64,000 nt of DNA from Cycas panzhihuaensis. Taxonomy: Eukaryota > Cycadophyta. Of the stretch, positions 23,420 through 36,375 are shown piece after piece (within the stretch, counting starts at the first letter, position 1; every line of letters begins with the position of its first letter). Under the pieces are notes generated by a model, which was not told where the DNA came from, did no database searches, and worked only from the letters and a program-made list of their open reading frames with translations. Both the position numbers and the translations under genes were made by a program. Location of the stretch: contig CM041465.1 of assembly GCA_023213395.1 (NCBI GenBank), positions 114,769,741 to 114,833,740 on the forward strand, written 5' to 3'.

Positions 23420-26400
23420 AAAGAAGAAGAAGAAGAAGAAGACTTTAGCATGGTAATCCCCCTATAATGAAGACTTCTTTAATCTTCAACAAATCTTGAA
23501 TTTTAACAAACTTTGCTTTTATCAATGGCTTTGTAAGAATATCTGTAATCTATTAATTTATAAGACAATAAAACAAATTAATAGTATTATCGTTCACAAG
23601 ATTATGTATAAAATATTGATGTAATTCTATATGTTTTGTCCTAGAATATATAACAGGATTAGTAGCAATAGATATCGCACCTTGATTATCAACATTTATT
23701 TTAATAGAAGAGTTAGGGAATAAACCAAGTTCACTTAATAAAGATTTAATCCAAAGTTCTTCTTTACTTACTTTTGTCATTGCTTGATATTTAGCTTATA
23801 TTGTAGATAAAGCTAATTTTTGTATCTTCTTACTAGACTAAGTGATCAGTGACAAATCAAGGAAGAAGATATAACCAATAGTAGATTTTCAATCATTAGA
23901 ATCTCCTGACCAATTAAAATCTATATATCCTATCAAATTTAGGTTAGTATTACAAAAGTTATATGTTTATCTATGACAAACCATACCTTGAAGGTATCAT
24001 AGAATTCGTTTAGCTATTTTCCATTGTGATTCATGAGACTTTTACATATATCTAGAACATAAAGCAATATCATAGGATATATCTGAGTAGGTATGGGCTA
24101 AGTAAATTAAACTACCTATTAATTGACGATATAAGATAGGGTCAGAAGGTGGAGATGAACAATCAACTATTAATTTTACACCTAATTATATAAGTATAGG
24201 AGTTAGCCTAGTATTATCCATATTAATTCTTTTTATTAGTCTAATGATATATTTTGGTTTAAAAAATAGTGATTTTTAAATTTAATTAACAAATTAATAG
24301 ATCTATAAAGTAGTGTAACAGACCCAAGTCTATCATTTCAAACTTATTTACTAGAATTAATTTTAACTAAAGAATATGAGAAAGTAAAGAACCAGTTATT
24401 ACGATATCATCTACATAAAGAATTAAAATATTGATATTATTGTTTTGTCTTTGAAAATAGAGATTGTGATCACTAATACACTTAGTGTATCCATTTTGTA
24501 GAAGATAATCATCAATTTTAATATGCCAAGCTCGAGGAGCTTATTTTAGACCATATAAAGATTTCTTTAATTTATAAAAAAGATTAAGATTACTTATAAA
24601 ACTAGGAGGTTATTTTATGTAGATTTCTTCTTTAAGGTCACTGTTTAGAAAGGTAATTTTTATGTCTATTTGATGAATCTACCATCTAAATTTTGTTGCT
24701 AAAGCTATAATGGTTTTAATAGTGTTCATCTTAACAATAGAAGTAAAGGTTTCAGTATAGTTAATACCATCAACTTATGAAAAACCTTTAGCTACCGAAA
24801 AAGCCTTGTGTTTTTTAATTGCTCCTTCTAAATTAAACTTAGTTTGATAAACCCATTTATAGTCTATAAGTTCTTACTAAGAGATAAGGGGACTAGATCC
24901 AAAGTTAATTTTTTTCTTTTTAGCGTCAATTTCAGTTTGCATTACTTATTACCATATTAGATTAATATTTGCTTGTTTAAATGTTTTTAGGTCATCATTG
25001 GCTATAACTTTGGCTATTAGGATAAAATTTACTTAAAGCTTTTACGAATGAGTTCTTTTGGTATTTAAAGGATTACCAGCATTAGAACTAGCATCAGAAA
25101 GAGTTTTTTGAGCCTAAACAAATTGTTTACTATTTAGGTGGTTATTTTGGAGAAGTAGACTAACAAGATGTAGATGAAGTTGAGATAGTTGGTTCATTTA
25201 AGATCTAATTTTGGACTTGAGTGGATAAGGACTCGATTAATTCAAGATTAGCTTGTATTTTAGTGGGGTCAACTAAGTGTTAGTTAACAAGTTTTCAACT
25301 CGTAATTCAACATAAGAAGTACTTGATGAAGAACCTTCTTCATTAAATATAACATCATGTAAAATTAAAATCTTATACATGGTCAAATTTAGAAGTCTAT
25401 AAGATTTACTTTCTTTGCTATAACGAATAAAGATATATTTAAATTTTTTATGATCAAGTTTTTGTCATTTTTCTTTATGAACATACCCCTAGGTAATACT
25501 TCGAAAGATTCTTAAATGCTTAATAGAAGGTTTATAACTAGACCATTTTTGTTCTAGCATAATATTCTATAGAGATTTATATGGTAGGCAATTTAAAAGA
25601 TAGTTAGAGCAAATAATAACTTCTACCCATAACTTTAAGTCAAGAACTTTTACATATAACATGCATCTAGTCATTTCAATAAGAGTATAATTTTTACATT
25701 CAGCAATGTTATTTTATTAAGGAGAATATGCTATGGAATGTTAAAATCGTATTATGTGCTTCTTACGATAAGAAGTAAACTTATTGCTTAGGTATTCCTT
25801 TGCATTATCATATCTAAAGATTTTAATTTTAGAGTTGGTTTAATTTTTAACTAAGGTTTTAAATTCAATAAAGATGTCAAATACTTGACTTCTTATTTTT
25901 TGCATGTATACCTAACTTTTTTTAGAGAAATCATCAATGAATGTGACAAAATATCTACTTCTAGAGTATGAATGTACTCAGAATGGACCATAGACATCAG
26001 AATAAATAAGATCAAGTTGAGATTTAAATCAAAAAGTAGTGTGTTTTAGAAAAGGGTCCGTGCATTGTTTACCCATAAGACATGCTTCACAAACACCATC
26101 GAAATTATTTAAGATAGGCAATCCATGAACTGTTTCATACTTACTCAAGTACTGAAGTTTGCCATAACTCATATGGATAAATCAGGCATGCCAAAGCTTA
26201 CTAATAGAGTCAGATTTTTCTATAAATGCACTAAAGGTTTTAGTTTTAGAATGTTGAATATTTGTTATATTATAAAGACCTATTTTATGATTAATAGGTT
26301 TAGAAGCAATTGGTTTAAATTCATTTAATGGTTATTTGATAATAAATTGATCTTTCTAAAATTTGACAGTAAGGTCTTTTTGATAGATTTGGTATACTAA

Positions 26401-26600
26401 AAGGAGATTTAGTAACAAACCAGGAATGTAGAATATGGTCTTGATTAAACCATCTTTCAAAGAAACATCACCTATTCCTTTGAATTTAAGTTAAGATCCA
26501 TTCCCAAAAGAGATTTCATCTTCAGAGCTTGGATCAAGCTAGTATGAAATTAAGTATTCTTAGTGTCTTATCATATGATCTGAAGTACTAAAGTTAAGAA
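23420..26600 (-). pseudogene. Copia-C pol remnant (PR-INT-RT-RH)
   Basis: Minus strand. RNase H C-terminus is open at 23553-23780 (VDNQGAISIATNP, SRTKHIELHQYF). Reverse transcriptase at about 23850-24950 keeps its active site as YVDD near 24405. Integrase lies at about 25400-26120. The protease position near 26580 reads NFSTS where the family has DSGAS, so both the catalytic Asp and the Gly are gone. Numerous TAG and TAA stops interrupt every frame. The domain set is complete for a copia element. Confidence 0.85.
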
Positions 26601-27720
26601 TCCAAGAAGGTGGTTAAGTGGATGGAGCTAAGAAGGCTGAAGTTGTGGTAGTTAAGGATTGATTAGGTTTATGGAATTGGGACAGGATCCCTTTGGAAGA
26701 TTCCCATGCTTCTTAGGCAATTCTACTTCTATAGACATCAATGTTGTACCTTTTTTTATGATAGTAGGTACAACTAATAATCTGATTAGAGTTAGGAGTA
26801 ACAGTATTTTTTTTTTTTGGATGATTGTTTAGTGTTATTTTGATTTTTAGATGATCTAGAATATTTTTTGTTTTGATTGTAATTATTTGTAAAAGGTGAG
26901 GAAGAAGAAGCTCTATGAGGCTTCTAAAATTTAGGGTTATTATTGTGATTACTATGAAGGTTGTTTTGATTAAATTTGTTTCTAGGTTTAAACTTAGAAA
27001 ATAGAGCCTATTAAGGATATTAAAGTTGTCCAATTTACATTAACATAGTTTGATAGTAAATCAGTTGATTTATTAGCCAATTAAAGGTGATTTCTAGGAA
27101 ATTAGCTTATTGTCTAACAACTTTAAATAGATTAAGATATTTAAATAATTTGTTTATGGCAATATGGATGAGTGTTTTATTATCTTTAGCATAGGTGGTA
27201 AGTATAGTTTTATCACCTTCTTTAGTTAAAGATTTTATACAGTTACTTAGTTCTTTGTTAATAAGTTAAAATTTTGTTAGAAAAATCCTCAACTTTAGAA
27301 CAATCGTCAAAGCTTTTAAGTCGTACAGTTATTATTCTAAGACTGATAGTTGACATTTATCAACCTTACCATATTTTTCTTTAAGGGTTTTCCAAACGTA
27401 GGCAAGTTCATCTGTCTCAGAAAACTGTCTAGTGAAAGAGAGTTTAGGATGGTGCCTAAGGCTCCATCATAATTTATCAGATAAACCATATAGGATTATG
27501 AGTTTTTACAAATTTTCCTATCACATATATGGTTTATAAAAGAAATCACATACCTTAACTTACCAGGTCGTGATATTAAACTTAACTTCAGATAAGATTT
27601 TTCTAGTCAAAATGGTATCCAAATGGATTGAGTGACTAGTTGATGCATCCATGTCTAAATTATGAATCTAGCATATCTTTTGGAATCAAATTTGGACTCT
27701 ATATGATGAAGTTACAATAA
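26601..27720 (-). pseudogene. Copia-C gag remnant
   Basis: Minus-strand gag. A basic, Asn-rich segment at 26713-27033 ends in a worn zinc knuckle (C-TYY-HKKRYNIDVYRSRIA). It shares its RSRI tail with the copia-A knuckle CAYYYKRGHTIDICRSRI. Upstream helices are readable to about 27650 (KEKYGKVDK near 27360). The probable start is near 27655 on the minus strand (MDAST...). Stops are scattered through it. Confidence 0.75.
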
Positions 27721-29141
27721 AAAAAAACATAGTTATCCCCTTTTTTACGGAAAAAAAATAAAAAAATAAAAAGAATAAGGGTTAAGCCCCTTTTAAAATT
27801 AAACTGAGGTCATATGGGAGGCTCTTGTGACTGGGGAATTGGTAGGTGGGGGGGCTAGTGGACTCGAAATAAAATTTTAATTTGGTTTAATTAAGTTATA
27901 ACTTTAGAAAAAGAAAAATAAGGATTAAATATAAGATAGATTTTCAATAACATTTATGCAGATTAGAATTTTTTTATATTTGTAAAAATAATATAATTAG
28001 ATTTATAAACTTTTCATATCCATTCATTCATAAACCCTAGAAATTAGGGTTTCTCATCATTTTTTCAGGTCTTTGGCAATCATTCATTATTCATCTTAGT
28101 ATTTTATCTTCTAATGGTGTCTCTATCTCAATATTATATCTTTGAATGGCATCTCTATCTCAATATTCTCTCTTTAGTTATGTCTCCATTTATCTATAGG
28201 TATTCAAGTTCTTCAAATTTATCTCACTCTACAACATGGCCTCTCACTGATAGTTGCATTATCATGTAAGAAAATTGCAGTCCTTATTCCATCCTATATT
28301 GTACGGCTATATTAATAGGTCGACAAAGGGCATGACATAGGACTTCATTCTCTTATTGATAAAATTCTTTGATGTGTTGTGGATTCTTCCCCTAAAGCAA
28401 CACTTGATCCTCAGGTTTGGGCCTATGGCTTTTCTAAATCTTACTACCAAAAGCAGCAAAGAAGGCTTGCTAGCACTAGGATATGCCTTACACTAATATT
28501 CTTCATGGAATCATGGAATGAAAACCTTCCCTATCAAGGAATTATTTCAAAAAGATCAAAGCAGTGGAGTTTATAATTAAACAGAATGATAGAGCTCTAC
28601 ATATGACTTAATTTTTTTTTTTAATTCTATTTCTTTTTCCACAGAGCTAGCTTTTAATTCTGAACTTTTTAATTTATTTTTTAGGCATGCAGTGATAACG
28701 AAATCTTTAATGGAATGAGGTTTTGCATATAGAATAAAGTCCCCTAGTGTTATATTAAATATCCTATATAGATAAAGGATTTTTTGTTATACTTTGTCAT
28801 AACCACTTAGGGTTTTAATTCATACCCTGGCTATAATTGTAATTCTTATTTTCTTCTTTCATTGGTATTCTAGCCTTCATTGATGGGACATTCTTCACTT
28901 TTATCTCATGTTCTAATGTTGACAAATCTTGAGAACTATATGTTTTTTATATGTTGGTCTTTTGTAAATCTTGTAAACTATACTTATTATTTACATAATA
29001 AAAAATTTTGAGTACTTTTTATTCTATTTATTTTAGAAAAAATTTATTATATAAAAAAAATACATGAAAGGTTTGATAGTATAACCTGTTATGTAAATTT
29101 TTTTGGGTAGCATCTTTGTGATACCCTACCTATAATACATT
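27721..29141 (-). other. Copia-C untranslated leader
   Basis: About 1.4 kb between the primer site and gag, without a recognisable domain. A 65-residue plus-strand frame at 28379-28576 has no known motif and runs antisense, so I regard it as chance. Confidence 0.55.
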
Positions 29142-29153
29142 GCTCTGATACCA
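29142..29153 (-). other. Copia-C primer binding site (tRNA-Met)
   Basis: Minus strand TGGTATCAGAGC, a perfect match to the plant initiator tRNA-Met primer site, immediately inside the 5' LTR. Confidence 0.95.
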
Positions 29154-29660
29154 TGTTAGAGAGAGGGTTAAAACTTTTATACACAGGATAATATCAAATT
29201 TAAATATATGTTTCTATTATATTAATCAATTCACATGTTAATATTATCAGAATAATATCAGAGATATGCAATAAAAATCACAATAAGAACAAAGTATTGA
29301 TAAGTGGAAAAACCCCCTAGTGGGGATAAAAAAACCATCTTAGAAAATAGATAAATATTATTCTAATATATATATTACAGAGATATTTTTATGAGGATCT
29401 CATTCTCTCTCCTATTAATGCCAACCTACCCTATGCACAACCTCCACCTCATCATTGAACTTTGACCAACCTGACTAACCTCCTAAAATCTAGGAGGAAG
29501 AGGAGATATTTAAGGAAGATGAAGGTTAGTTGAAATGGGTAATTTTTTATTTCAACGAACTATACAAATAATTAATATAAATTAACATTATAACAAGAAC
29601 CTTACAAAAGTAATGATATTAAAAGATAACATTAATATAAAAAGTAACATTATTCTAACA
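29154..29660 (-). repeat. Copia-C 5' LTR (507 bp)
   Basis: Plus-strand ends are TGTTAGAGAGAGG and ATTATTCTAACA. It pairs with 22872-23372, from which it differs mostly by transitions and small indels (for example an extra GAAGAG near 29500). Confidence 0.95.
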
Positions 29661-30132
29661 ATAATAAACTACCATATATAGTAAAATAAAATTATCACAA
29701 GCTTTATTGCTTCATCATTAAACCCTTAAATTATCAAATTTATTATATTCAAAAAATAATAATGAATCTTCAATCATCTATATGGCTCACAATGACAATA
29801 AATCTCAACTATTGGGACACTTATAATTACCTTGATAAATGAGTTATTGGGATTTTCACATGATGACGATTCCCATAAAAACCTCTTCATTCTTTCATCA
29901 ATATATGGATAAATATATATATGGCTCTATGCTCACTACACAACCTCCTTTTGCATGTGGTATATTACATAAATATATATAGTGCTCAATGACTACTAGA
30001 CAACCTTCTACTTATGTATGTAGGATATTAAGAAGAGGAAGAAATAAAAGAAATAAAAGATATAAGAGAAGATAAGAGAGAGAAGAAGTAGAAGATATAA
30101 GAGAAGGTAAGTTTGGGGTTAGATCCCTAACA
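29661..30132 (-). repeat. Gypsy-D 3' LTR (right part; left end uncertain)
   Basis: The LTR ends CCCTAACA at 30132, next to the polypurine tract. The 5' LTR at 58599 begins TGGTAGGATACC, which fits a TGTTAGG...CCTAACA inverted end. About 63 bases around ATATATGGCTCTATGCTCAC match the 5' LTR. How far left it extends is unclear because copia-C abuts at 29660. Confidence 0.6.
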
Positions 30133-30150
30133 AAGTCTCCCCCTTAAAAA
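30133..30150 (-). other. Gypsy-D polypurine tract
   Basis: Minus strand AAGGGGGAGACTT lies directly before the LTR start TGTTAGGG. Classic chromovirus arrangement. Confidence 0.8.
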
Positions 30151-33100
30151 AGCTTTACCCTCAAAGCTTGGTGATCTCAGGATACACTTGGATAAATTGT
30201 TGATTCTCTCGAGTTGCATCTTCTCACAGAAGTCATTTCCATTTGATGAGACATTCAATGATTTTCCTAGATTATAGATATAAAATTCTTCAATCGATGA
30301 TACATTTGGGAATGAGTTGAAGTTGATACATTTAGGAATGAGTTGAAGTTGCCCATCCTTATTTAAGATAGGTAATTCTATTCAAACTTGTACTTGTTAC
30401 CTAATTACCCTCTTAAGATATCAAAAATGAAAGACATTATGGATCCTTCATGGTGATGGTAACTCCAAGGCATATACAACTTTACCAATCTTCTTAAGAA
30501 TTTTGTAAGGCCTATAAAATTGATGTTGTAATTTATGTTGCCCATCCCATTTGAGAGATGCCTGCTTATATAGTTGTAACTGTAAGTATACCCAGTCACT
30601 TAGTTGAAATGCTCATTTACTTTGCCCTTTATCTACCTATTATTTCATCTAATTTTGTGCAAGCCTCATATTTTCCTTAAGTAGCTTAAGAATATATGTT
30701 GTTTATTAGATGTGGTCCTTGACTACTTGATCCTTAGAAGTGATTATAGTATAGTTCTTAAGTGTGGGTGGTTCATAGCCATATAATGCTTGGAATAGAG
30801 TCATTCCTACTTATGCACGATAGGTTGTATTATACCATCATTCTGCTAAAGGAAGCCAATGATGCCACTGGCCCTACTTGTTTGAAGCATAATAATGAAG
30901 GTATCCTTCAAGGCACTTATTAACCACCTTAGTTTGACCATCTATTTGTAGATGGTAGGATGAGCTCATTATTAGTTTAGTACCAAGTAGATGAAAGAGT
31001 TATGTCTAGAAGTTACTGGTAAACTTGGGATCCCGATAACTAACTATGTATTTGAGCATGCCATGCACCCTATATATATCCTTTAAAAAGATCTCAACAA
31101 TTTTCTTTGCCTTATATGTGGCTTAAATGCCACAAAAATGAGAATATTTGGCTAGCCTATTGACAACCACTAGTATAATATCTTTTCCTTCTAACTTGAG
31201 TAGACCCATAATGTAGTCCATAGAAATTTCTTCCCATCATTGATTTGGTATGGGAAGGGTTTGCAGTAATCTTAAAAACTTGATGATTTCTATCTTATAT
31301 CATTAACATATTTCACATGAGGAAAACATATCTCATTACATCTCCTTTTTGTCCCTTCCAAAAGAAAGATTATTTTAAGTAGTGGTATGTCCGTAGAAAC
31401 CCTGAGTGACCTACTATTGGAGAGGCATATGTATCATATAAAATTTACTCCTTAAGGCTAGAGTGAGGGTATATATATATCTTATGCTTATACCAGAGAA
31501 TATTTGCAAACCATGTATAATGGGTTGAATGCCCTACCCTATCTTAAAGGTCTTAAATGATCTACTTTGTAAAGGGGTCCTAATCCTATTCTTACTTGGC
31601 AACCGCTATCTAAGAGGGATTGATCGTATTAATAGAATATAATGAAGAGCCTTCTTCCTTATGAGATAAAGCATCAACAGCTATATTATCCTTATATTTT
31701 CTATATATGATTTCAAAGTCAAAAGCTTGCATTTTGGTGACCCATTTTTGTTGTTCCTCAGATGCCATCCTTTGATCTAAGAAATATTTTAAGCTATCAT
31801 GGTCTGTTTTAATTTGGATATGTGTTCCTAATAAATATTGTCATTTCCTAATTACATGGAGAATGCTAATATCTCCTTCTCATAGGTGGATTTAACTTGT
31901 TCCTTAGGTGTAAGTTGATGACTTTCAAAGGCCAAAGGTTTCCCTTCTTGTATTAAGACTACTCTAATGCCTTGCCTCGATGCATTGCATTCAATGATAT
32001 AGGTCTTTGTAAAGTCTGGTATTGCGAGGACTAGTGTGGTAGTTAAAGCCATCTTTAAGTGTTCAAATGCTTTAGAGGCCTTATCATTCCAATGAAAGGA
32101 ATCCATTTTTAACAAGTTGATTAAAGGGAAAGAAATCCTTACATAGCCCTGAATAGACTTTTGATAATACCCTATGATTCCTAAGAATCCACAAAGGCCC
32201 TTGATGTTTTTGGGTTTAGGCCAATTTGTGATAACTACAATTTTCTTAAGATTCATCTTGACTCCTTCTTGAGATATAATATAGCCTAAATATTCTATTT
32301 TTATTTACCTAAATTGATATTTTAATTTTTTGGCATAAAGTTGGTTATCTACAAGTACTTATAATGCCTTATCAACATGCTTAAGATGGTCTTTCCATGT
32401 ATGACTAAAGATCAAAATGTCATTAAAAAATACTAATATAAACTTTCTTAAGTAAGGCCAAAAGAGTTTATTCACGAGTCCTTGAAAGGTGGATGGGGCA
32501 TTAGTCAAGCCAAATGGCATGACTAAAAATTCATAGCGTCCTTTATGTGTACAAAATATAGTTTTATGAACATCCTATACCTTGATCCTAATTTGATGGT
32601 ATCCTGACTACAAGTCCAATGATGTGAAGAACGTTGCTCTATGGAGTTCATCCAAGAGTTCATTGATGACTAGTATAGGAAATTTATATTTTATGGTTAT
32701 CTTATTAAACTCGTGATAGTCTACACACATGCAAAATAAGCCTTTTTTTTTTCTTACTAAAATCATCAGGGTAGAAAAAGTACTTTTACTTTTCCTAATA
32801 GTACCAACATTAAGGAGTTCTTAAACTAGTCATTTAATTTCATTCTTTTATTAGTAAGGATACTAGTATGGTCAAATACAAAAAGGATTGCTTACAACTG
32901 CTAGGTCAATGCTATGATCTTGGTCACGTACTAGGGGAAGACCTTGAGGAATATCCTGAAAGACCTAGTTGTAGCAGTGAAGTACCAATTTTAAGTCATT
33001 TAGTATACCATCATCTTAGAGAATGTCCCCTTCTATTGGAAATTCCTAACCTTCTTGAGCATAATATTTGGTAATGATTCTTGTACCACCCTTTTTAATG

Positions 33101-33346
33101 GGCCTCTCTATATGATATGAGCTAATGATTTGGGTTAGAGTAGAAATGATTTCATTCAATTAATAATCAATTCCTTCAAAAGTAAATCACATGAAGAGAC
33201 CTTACATATTTAGTTAAATGGTCCCTACTGGTTTGAGCCATTGTATCCTTAATACAACATCAACTCCTCCAGAGGGAATAGCATACATAGAAGTGGAGAT
33301 GTGATAGTCACTCATTTACAACTTCATGTTATGAAATGTTCCCCCA
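30151..33346 (-). pseudogene. Gypsy-D pol remnant (part PR, RT, RH, INT, chromodomain)
   Basis: Minus strand. The protease C-terminal part is near 33200-33340 (AIPSGGVDVV...IQWL). Reverse transcriptase covers about 32260-33070, with its active site as FFND near 32428 (second-last Asp changed to Asn). RNase H is in the open frame 31852-32256, where the first catalytic Asp has become Asn (IIECNAS). Integrase covers about 30700-31450: SMDYIMG and YRDPKF hold the two Asp, but the Glu position reads GQTKVV. The conserved post-integrase block (LKWDGQ..., RIHNVFHF) lies near 30420-30560, and a chromodomain-like tail ends near 30160 (SFEGKAFLRG). Multiple stops and frameshifts. Confidence 0.85.
33342..33346. 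repeat. Gypsy-E target duplication, left (CCCCA)
   Basis: CCCCA before the 5' LTR is repeated exactly at 48187-48191 after the 3' LTR. The C/G-rich pentamer is unusual in this AT-rich host sequence, which strengthens the match. Confidence 0.85.
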
Positions 33347-34033
33347 TGTTTCCTCGCTATTGGGAATGGGTTTTGATGAGTCGACTCAGGTAAGTGCAGG
33401 TATGCTTCTATCCTATGCCTTTGTTACTTCTCCATAAAGGTAAATCGAAGCATCTATTTTTCACTACATGACTGATTAATATATTTGAGTGATCATCTTG
33501 CATCCATTTCTTGATCATATTACTTGACACTATTCTAGCCTATGACAATCATGGTACATGTATACCAATGGCACTCCACAACCCTCCTACATGCCTCCAT
33601 GTCATCCCAAGTACTGACTAGCCTGTGTGATATGTTCACACCCCCATTACTACATCACAGCTCTTAGTGCCTCACTAGGTGTAATTGGTATATTCCTATC
33701 TATTTGCTAGTTTCCTAGGAACCCTATCTCTTTAGTACCCCATCTGGTATAGGTTATCATTTCCTTATGATTATCCCTAGCCACCTTGGCAGAGGGCCAG
33801 GCCCTCATAGGGCTGGGGTACCCTCCTTTAAGGCTCCTGACCCCCAGTTCTCCTTTTGTTTTCCATTTTATCACTGCACCGCGATAAATGTTGTGGTATA
33901 GTACCATGAAGTTTATCGTAGGGCAACTGTCATAAAACATTTTTTTCTAAGTGTACCATGGCAAATTTCGCATTTATTGTGAAATTGCCATGTGGCTAAG
34001 TCACATCTCGAGTCCTAGCCTAACCCTAATCAT

Positions 34034-34060
34034 CCAATTAAGCTAGGGTTAGGTATAAAA
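34034..34060 (+). promoter_or_regulatory. Gypsy-E 5' LTR core promoter (CCAAT, TATA)
   Basis: CCAAT at 34034-34038 lies 16 bases before TATAAAA at 34054-34060. A CT-rich stretch follows (TTTCCTCCTCTTC), a common plant initiation context. The TATA box is conserved in the 3' LTR, whereas CCAAT has decayed there to CTAAT. Transcription would start near 34090. Inference from motif and position. Confidence 0.65.
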
Positions 34061-35057
34061 CCCAAAAAAGACCTCATTTCCTCCTCTTCTTCTACACTTT
34101 CTCCTCTCCCCTTTTACTTTCACAAGTGATTTCCTACAGGAGCCCCCTACAACATCTAGCATACCTGTGTCCCAGCCTAAGATCCACCCTCTACAACTTA
34201 GATCTATGATAGCAAGCCTAAGACAAAGCTTCTCCAAGTAAGCACATGCTCCAAGTCTCACTTCCATGCACAAGCATCAAGTTTCACCAAGTTCTCCTTT
34301 AGGTTTCATAGCCTATATAGGAATCAACCTGTAAACCTCGTAGGACTGCCTTCCTCTGCCATTTTCTAGGTAGATCTGCTACCAATCCACCCATAGCAAG
34401 TACTATTTCATTTTGTTCCCTTTAAGTTCTTTCAAAAGAGATTAGAATACCTTGTACATCTCTTTTCTCAGTTTTTCCATCAAATATACAAGGCATCCCC
34501 TCTGTTTTTCCTTGTCTTTCCTCCCTACCTTCCTGCTCTCTTCTGGTTTCTCTAAGGAGGCTATGAGGAGAGGTCCCAAAAGGGCGAGAGAAAGGAGCTA
34601 AGGCAAGTTCCACACCCAATAAGGCCTACTCCTCAAGGGAAACCCCCTTCTCCCCTTTTCCTCTTCCTCTTTTGTGCCTCCCTTGGGCTACCAAAGAGCT
34701 CTTGGAAGAGAGGTCATCGTTGGTATCAGCATACGCAACCCCTTGCTACACTGGTTACAGCCTTAGGTGCCTTATATGGGTAGAGTTTCCAGCCCTTAGT
34801 CATACCATACATCACTTTTGGGTGTTGGCTTAGCCTTAAATTGTAAACATTGCACATCGCAGCCTTTGCAACATCGACAACATTTATGCAACTTATCTCC
34901 CATACTTTTTACTGTTATTAGACTGTCTATATCTATTATTTATGTGCTTGGATAGTGTGGAGGTGCATGCATTAGAGGGTTAGCCATTCTGAGGCTAACC
35001 ATCCCTGTCCTTTTATCTTATCTTGCTTGCATTGAGGAGGTTAGAGATTATTTGCTA

Positions 35058-35063
35058 AATAAA
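35058..35063 (+). terminator. Gypsy-E 5' LTR polyadenylation signal
   Basis: AATAAA within CTAAATAAAAGTTTACTTTG, conserved at the equivalent place in the 3' LTR (46826-46831). It is about 1 kb downstream of the TATA box, which implies a long R region. Confidence 0.5.
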
Positions 35064-36375
35064 AGTTTACTTTGATTGAAGTACTTTACTTGCATTATTT
35101 TGTGCACTTTGCATACACATATATACATATATACTTAGCATCTTAGTAGCACCTTGGGAAAGGGGGAGTACTCTTTGATTGCAAGTTTTTCTATGTTACA
35201 CATGGAGAAGAATGAAATGCATCAATCCAGGTACATCTCCTTCATTATTTTCCCTTGTCATTTCTATCTTTAGTATAGTCTTTTCCTTTATTTTTTACCT
35301 TTTCCTTTTAGTTCGGGGAAACTAAGGAAGCCCCAACACTATTACTCTATGTTGCCCATGTGTGGGGAAAGGAAAAAGGAAGCACGTCGGTATAAGAGAA
35401 CATTCTTATTCAGTCACACAACCCTCTAGGTACGCCGTTCTTTTCTCTTCGTATCTCTTTTCCTTTTTGTCTTAAGCTTATTTGCTTGCATAAGTGAAAC
35501 ATAAAAGGAAAAAAAAAAAAGAAACAAGTTTGCATCTACTACTTGCATATGCATGCTATGCTCCTGCTTCTAGGAAAGAGCATATAATAGGAACCATATC
35601 CTTTTGCTTTCTTGCTTGATTATCCGTATTTCCTCTTTACCTCATATCTTTTATATGCATGTTTATACTTAATTAGCTTACCTCCTTTACTCCCTTTTCT
35701 CTCATTAAAAATAAAAAGAGAGTGAGATTTTACATTTGAGAGTAAATGAGAGTGTATTTGCTATTCTTTTTTATAGTTCTTGTCTCTTGTTTGTAACAAA
35801 CATAGCAACCTACACATCACTTCATCATCACACATAGAAGGTTAAAGCCCTTCACACATAAGATAGCAAAAGCCTCTTTTATCGTTACCTCTTATTCCCC
35901 AAAGTCACTTTGGGTGGGTTAGCCTAAAGAGTATTTTTCCCCTGGGGCACCCTCTTCCAATCCTGTCACACCTACACTAGTTAGGCAGCTTTGACATCGC
36001 CCTTCTTTGGGTCAGTCTCATGCGTGAGGTGATTGTCCAACTCCATTCTTACAAGCGTGTACCTCTTGCATCACTCATCTGAATACATCCCATTCATATC
36101 CCTTTATTTTTTGTAAGGATTCATTCCCTCATTTAGTCTTGCCCTTCCCTTCTAGCCATCCAAGGGTTAGAAGACCTATGCTTTGAGGTTACTTGAGAAA
36201 TCGAGGATTTCCCTTACTCTTGCTACCCTCAGAACCAAAATTGAGTTATCCAAAGGAGAGTTGTGTTCCATTCGTGGGTCTTGAACCTACGTTTTGACGT
36301 ATGGATGCCCTGTGCAGGTGATTTCTCTCACTTGCTGGATTGACTCTAGATTCTAGAGCCCTCTGTCGATTAATA

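Larger units (their letters stand above)
22872..29660 (-). mobile_element. Copia-C: complete Ty1/copia element
   Basis: A 6.8-kb minus-strand element with LTRs of 501 and 507 bp, a perfect tRNA-Met type primer site, a polypurine tract, a leader of about 1.4 kb, gag and pol. Near-matching 5-bp target duplications flank it. It is the same family as copia-A but inserted in the opposite orientation. All frames are broken. LTR copies are roughly nine-tenths identical by eye. Confidence 0.95.

Noticed and set aside
28379-28576. 65-codon plus-strand frame in the copia-C leader
   Set aside because: No recognisable domain, antisense to the element, and of a length expected by chance.
34049-34619. Antisense frames in the gypsy-E 5' LTR (a 34049-34273 counterpart lies in the 3' LTR at 45804-46028)
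   Set aside because: They are short, lack known motifs and overlap the promoter and R region. Similarity between the two copies reflects LTR identity rather than coding constraint.
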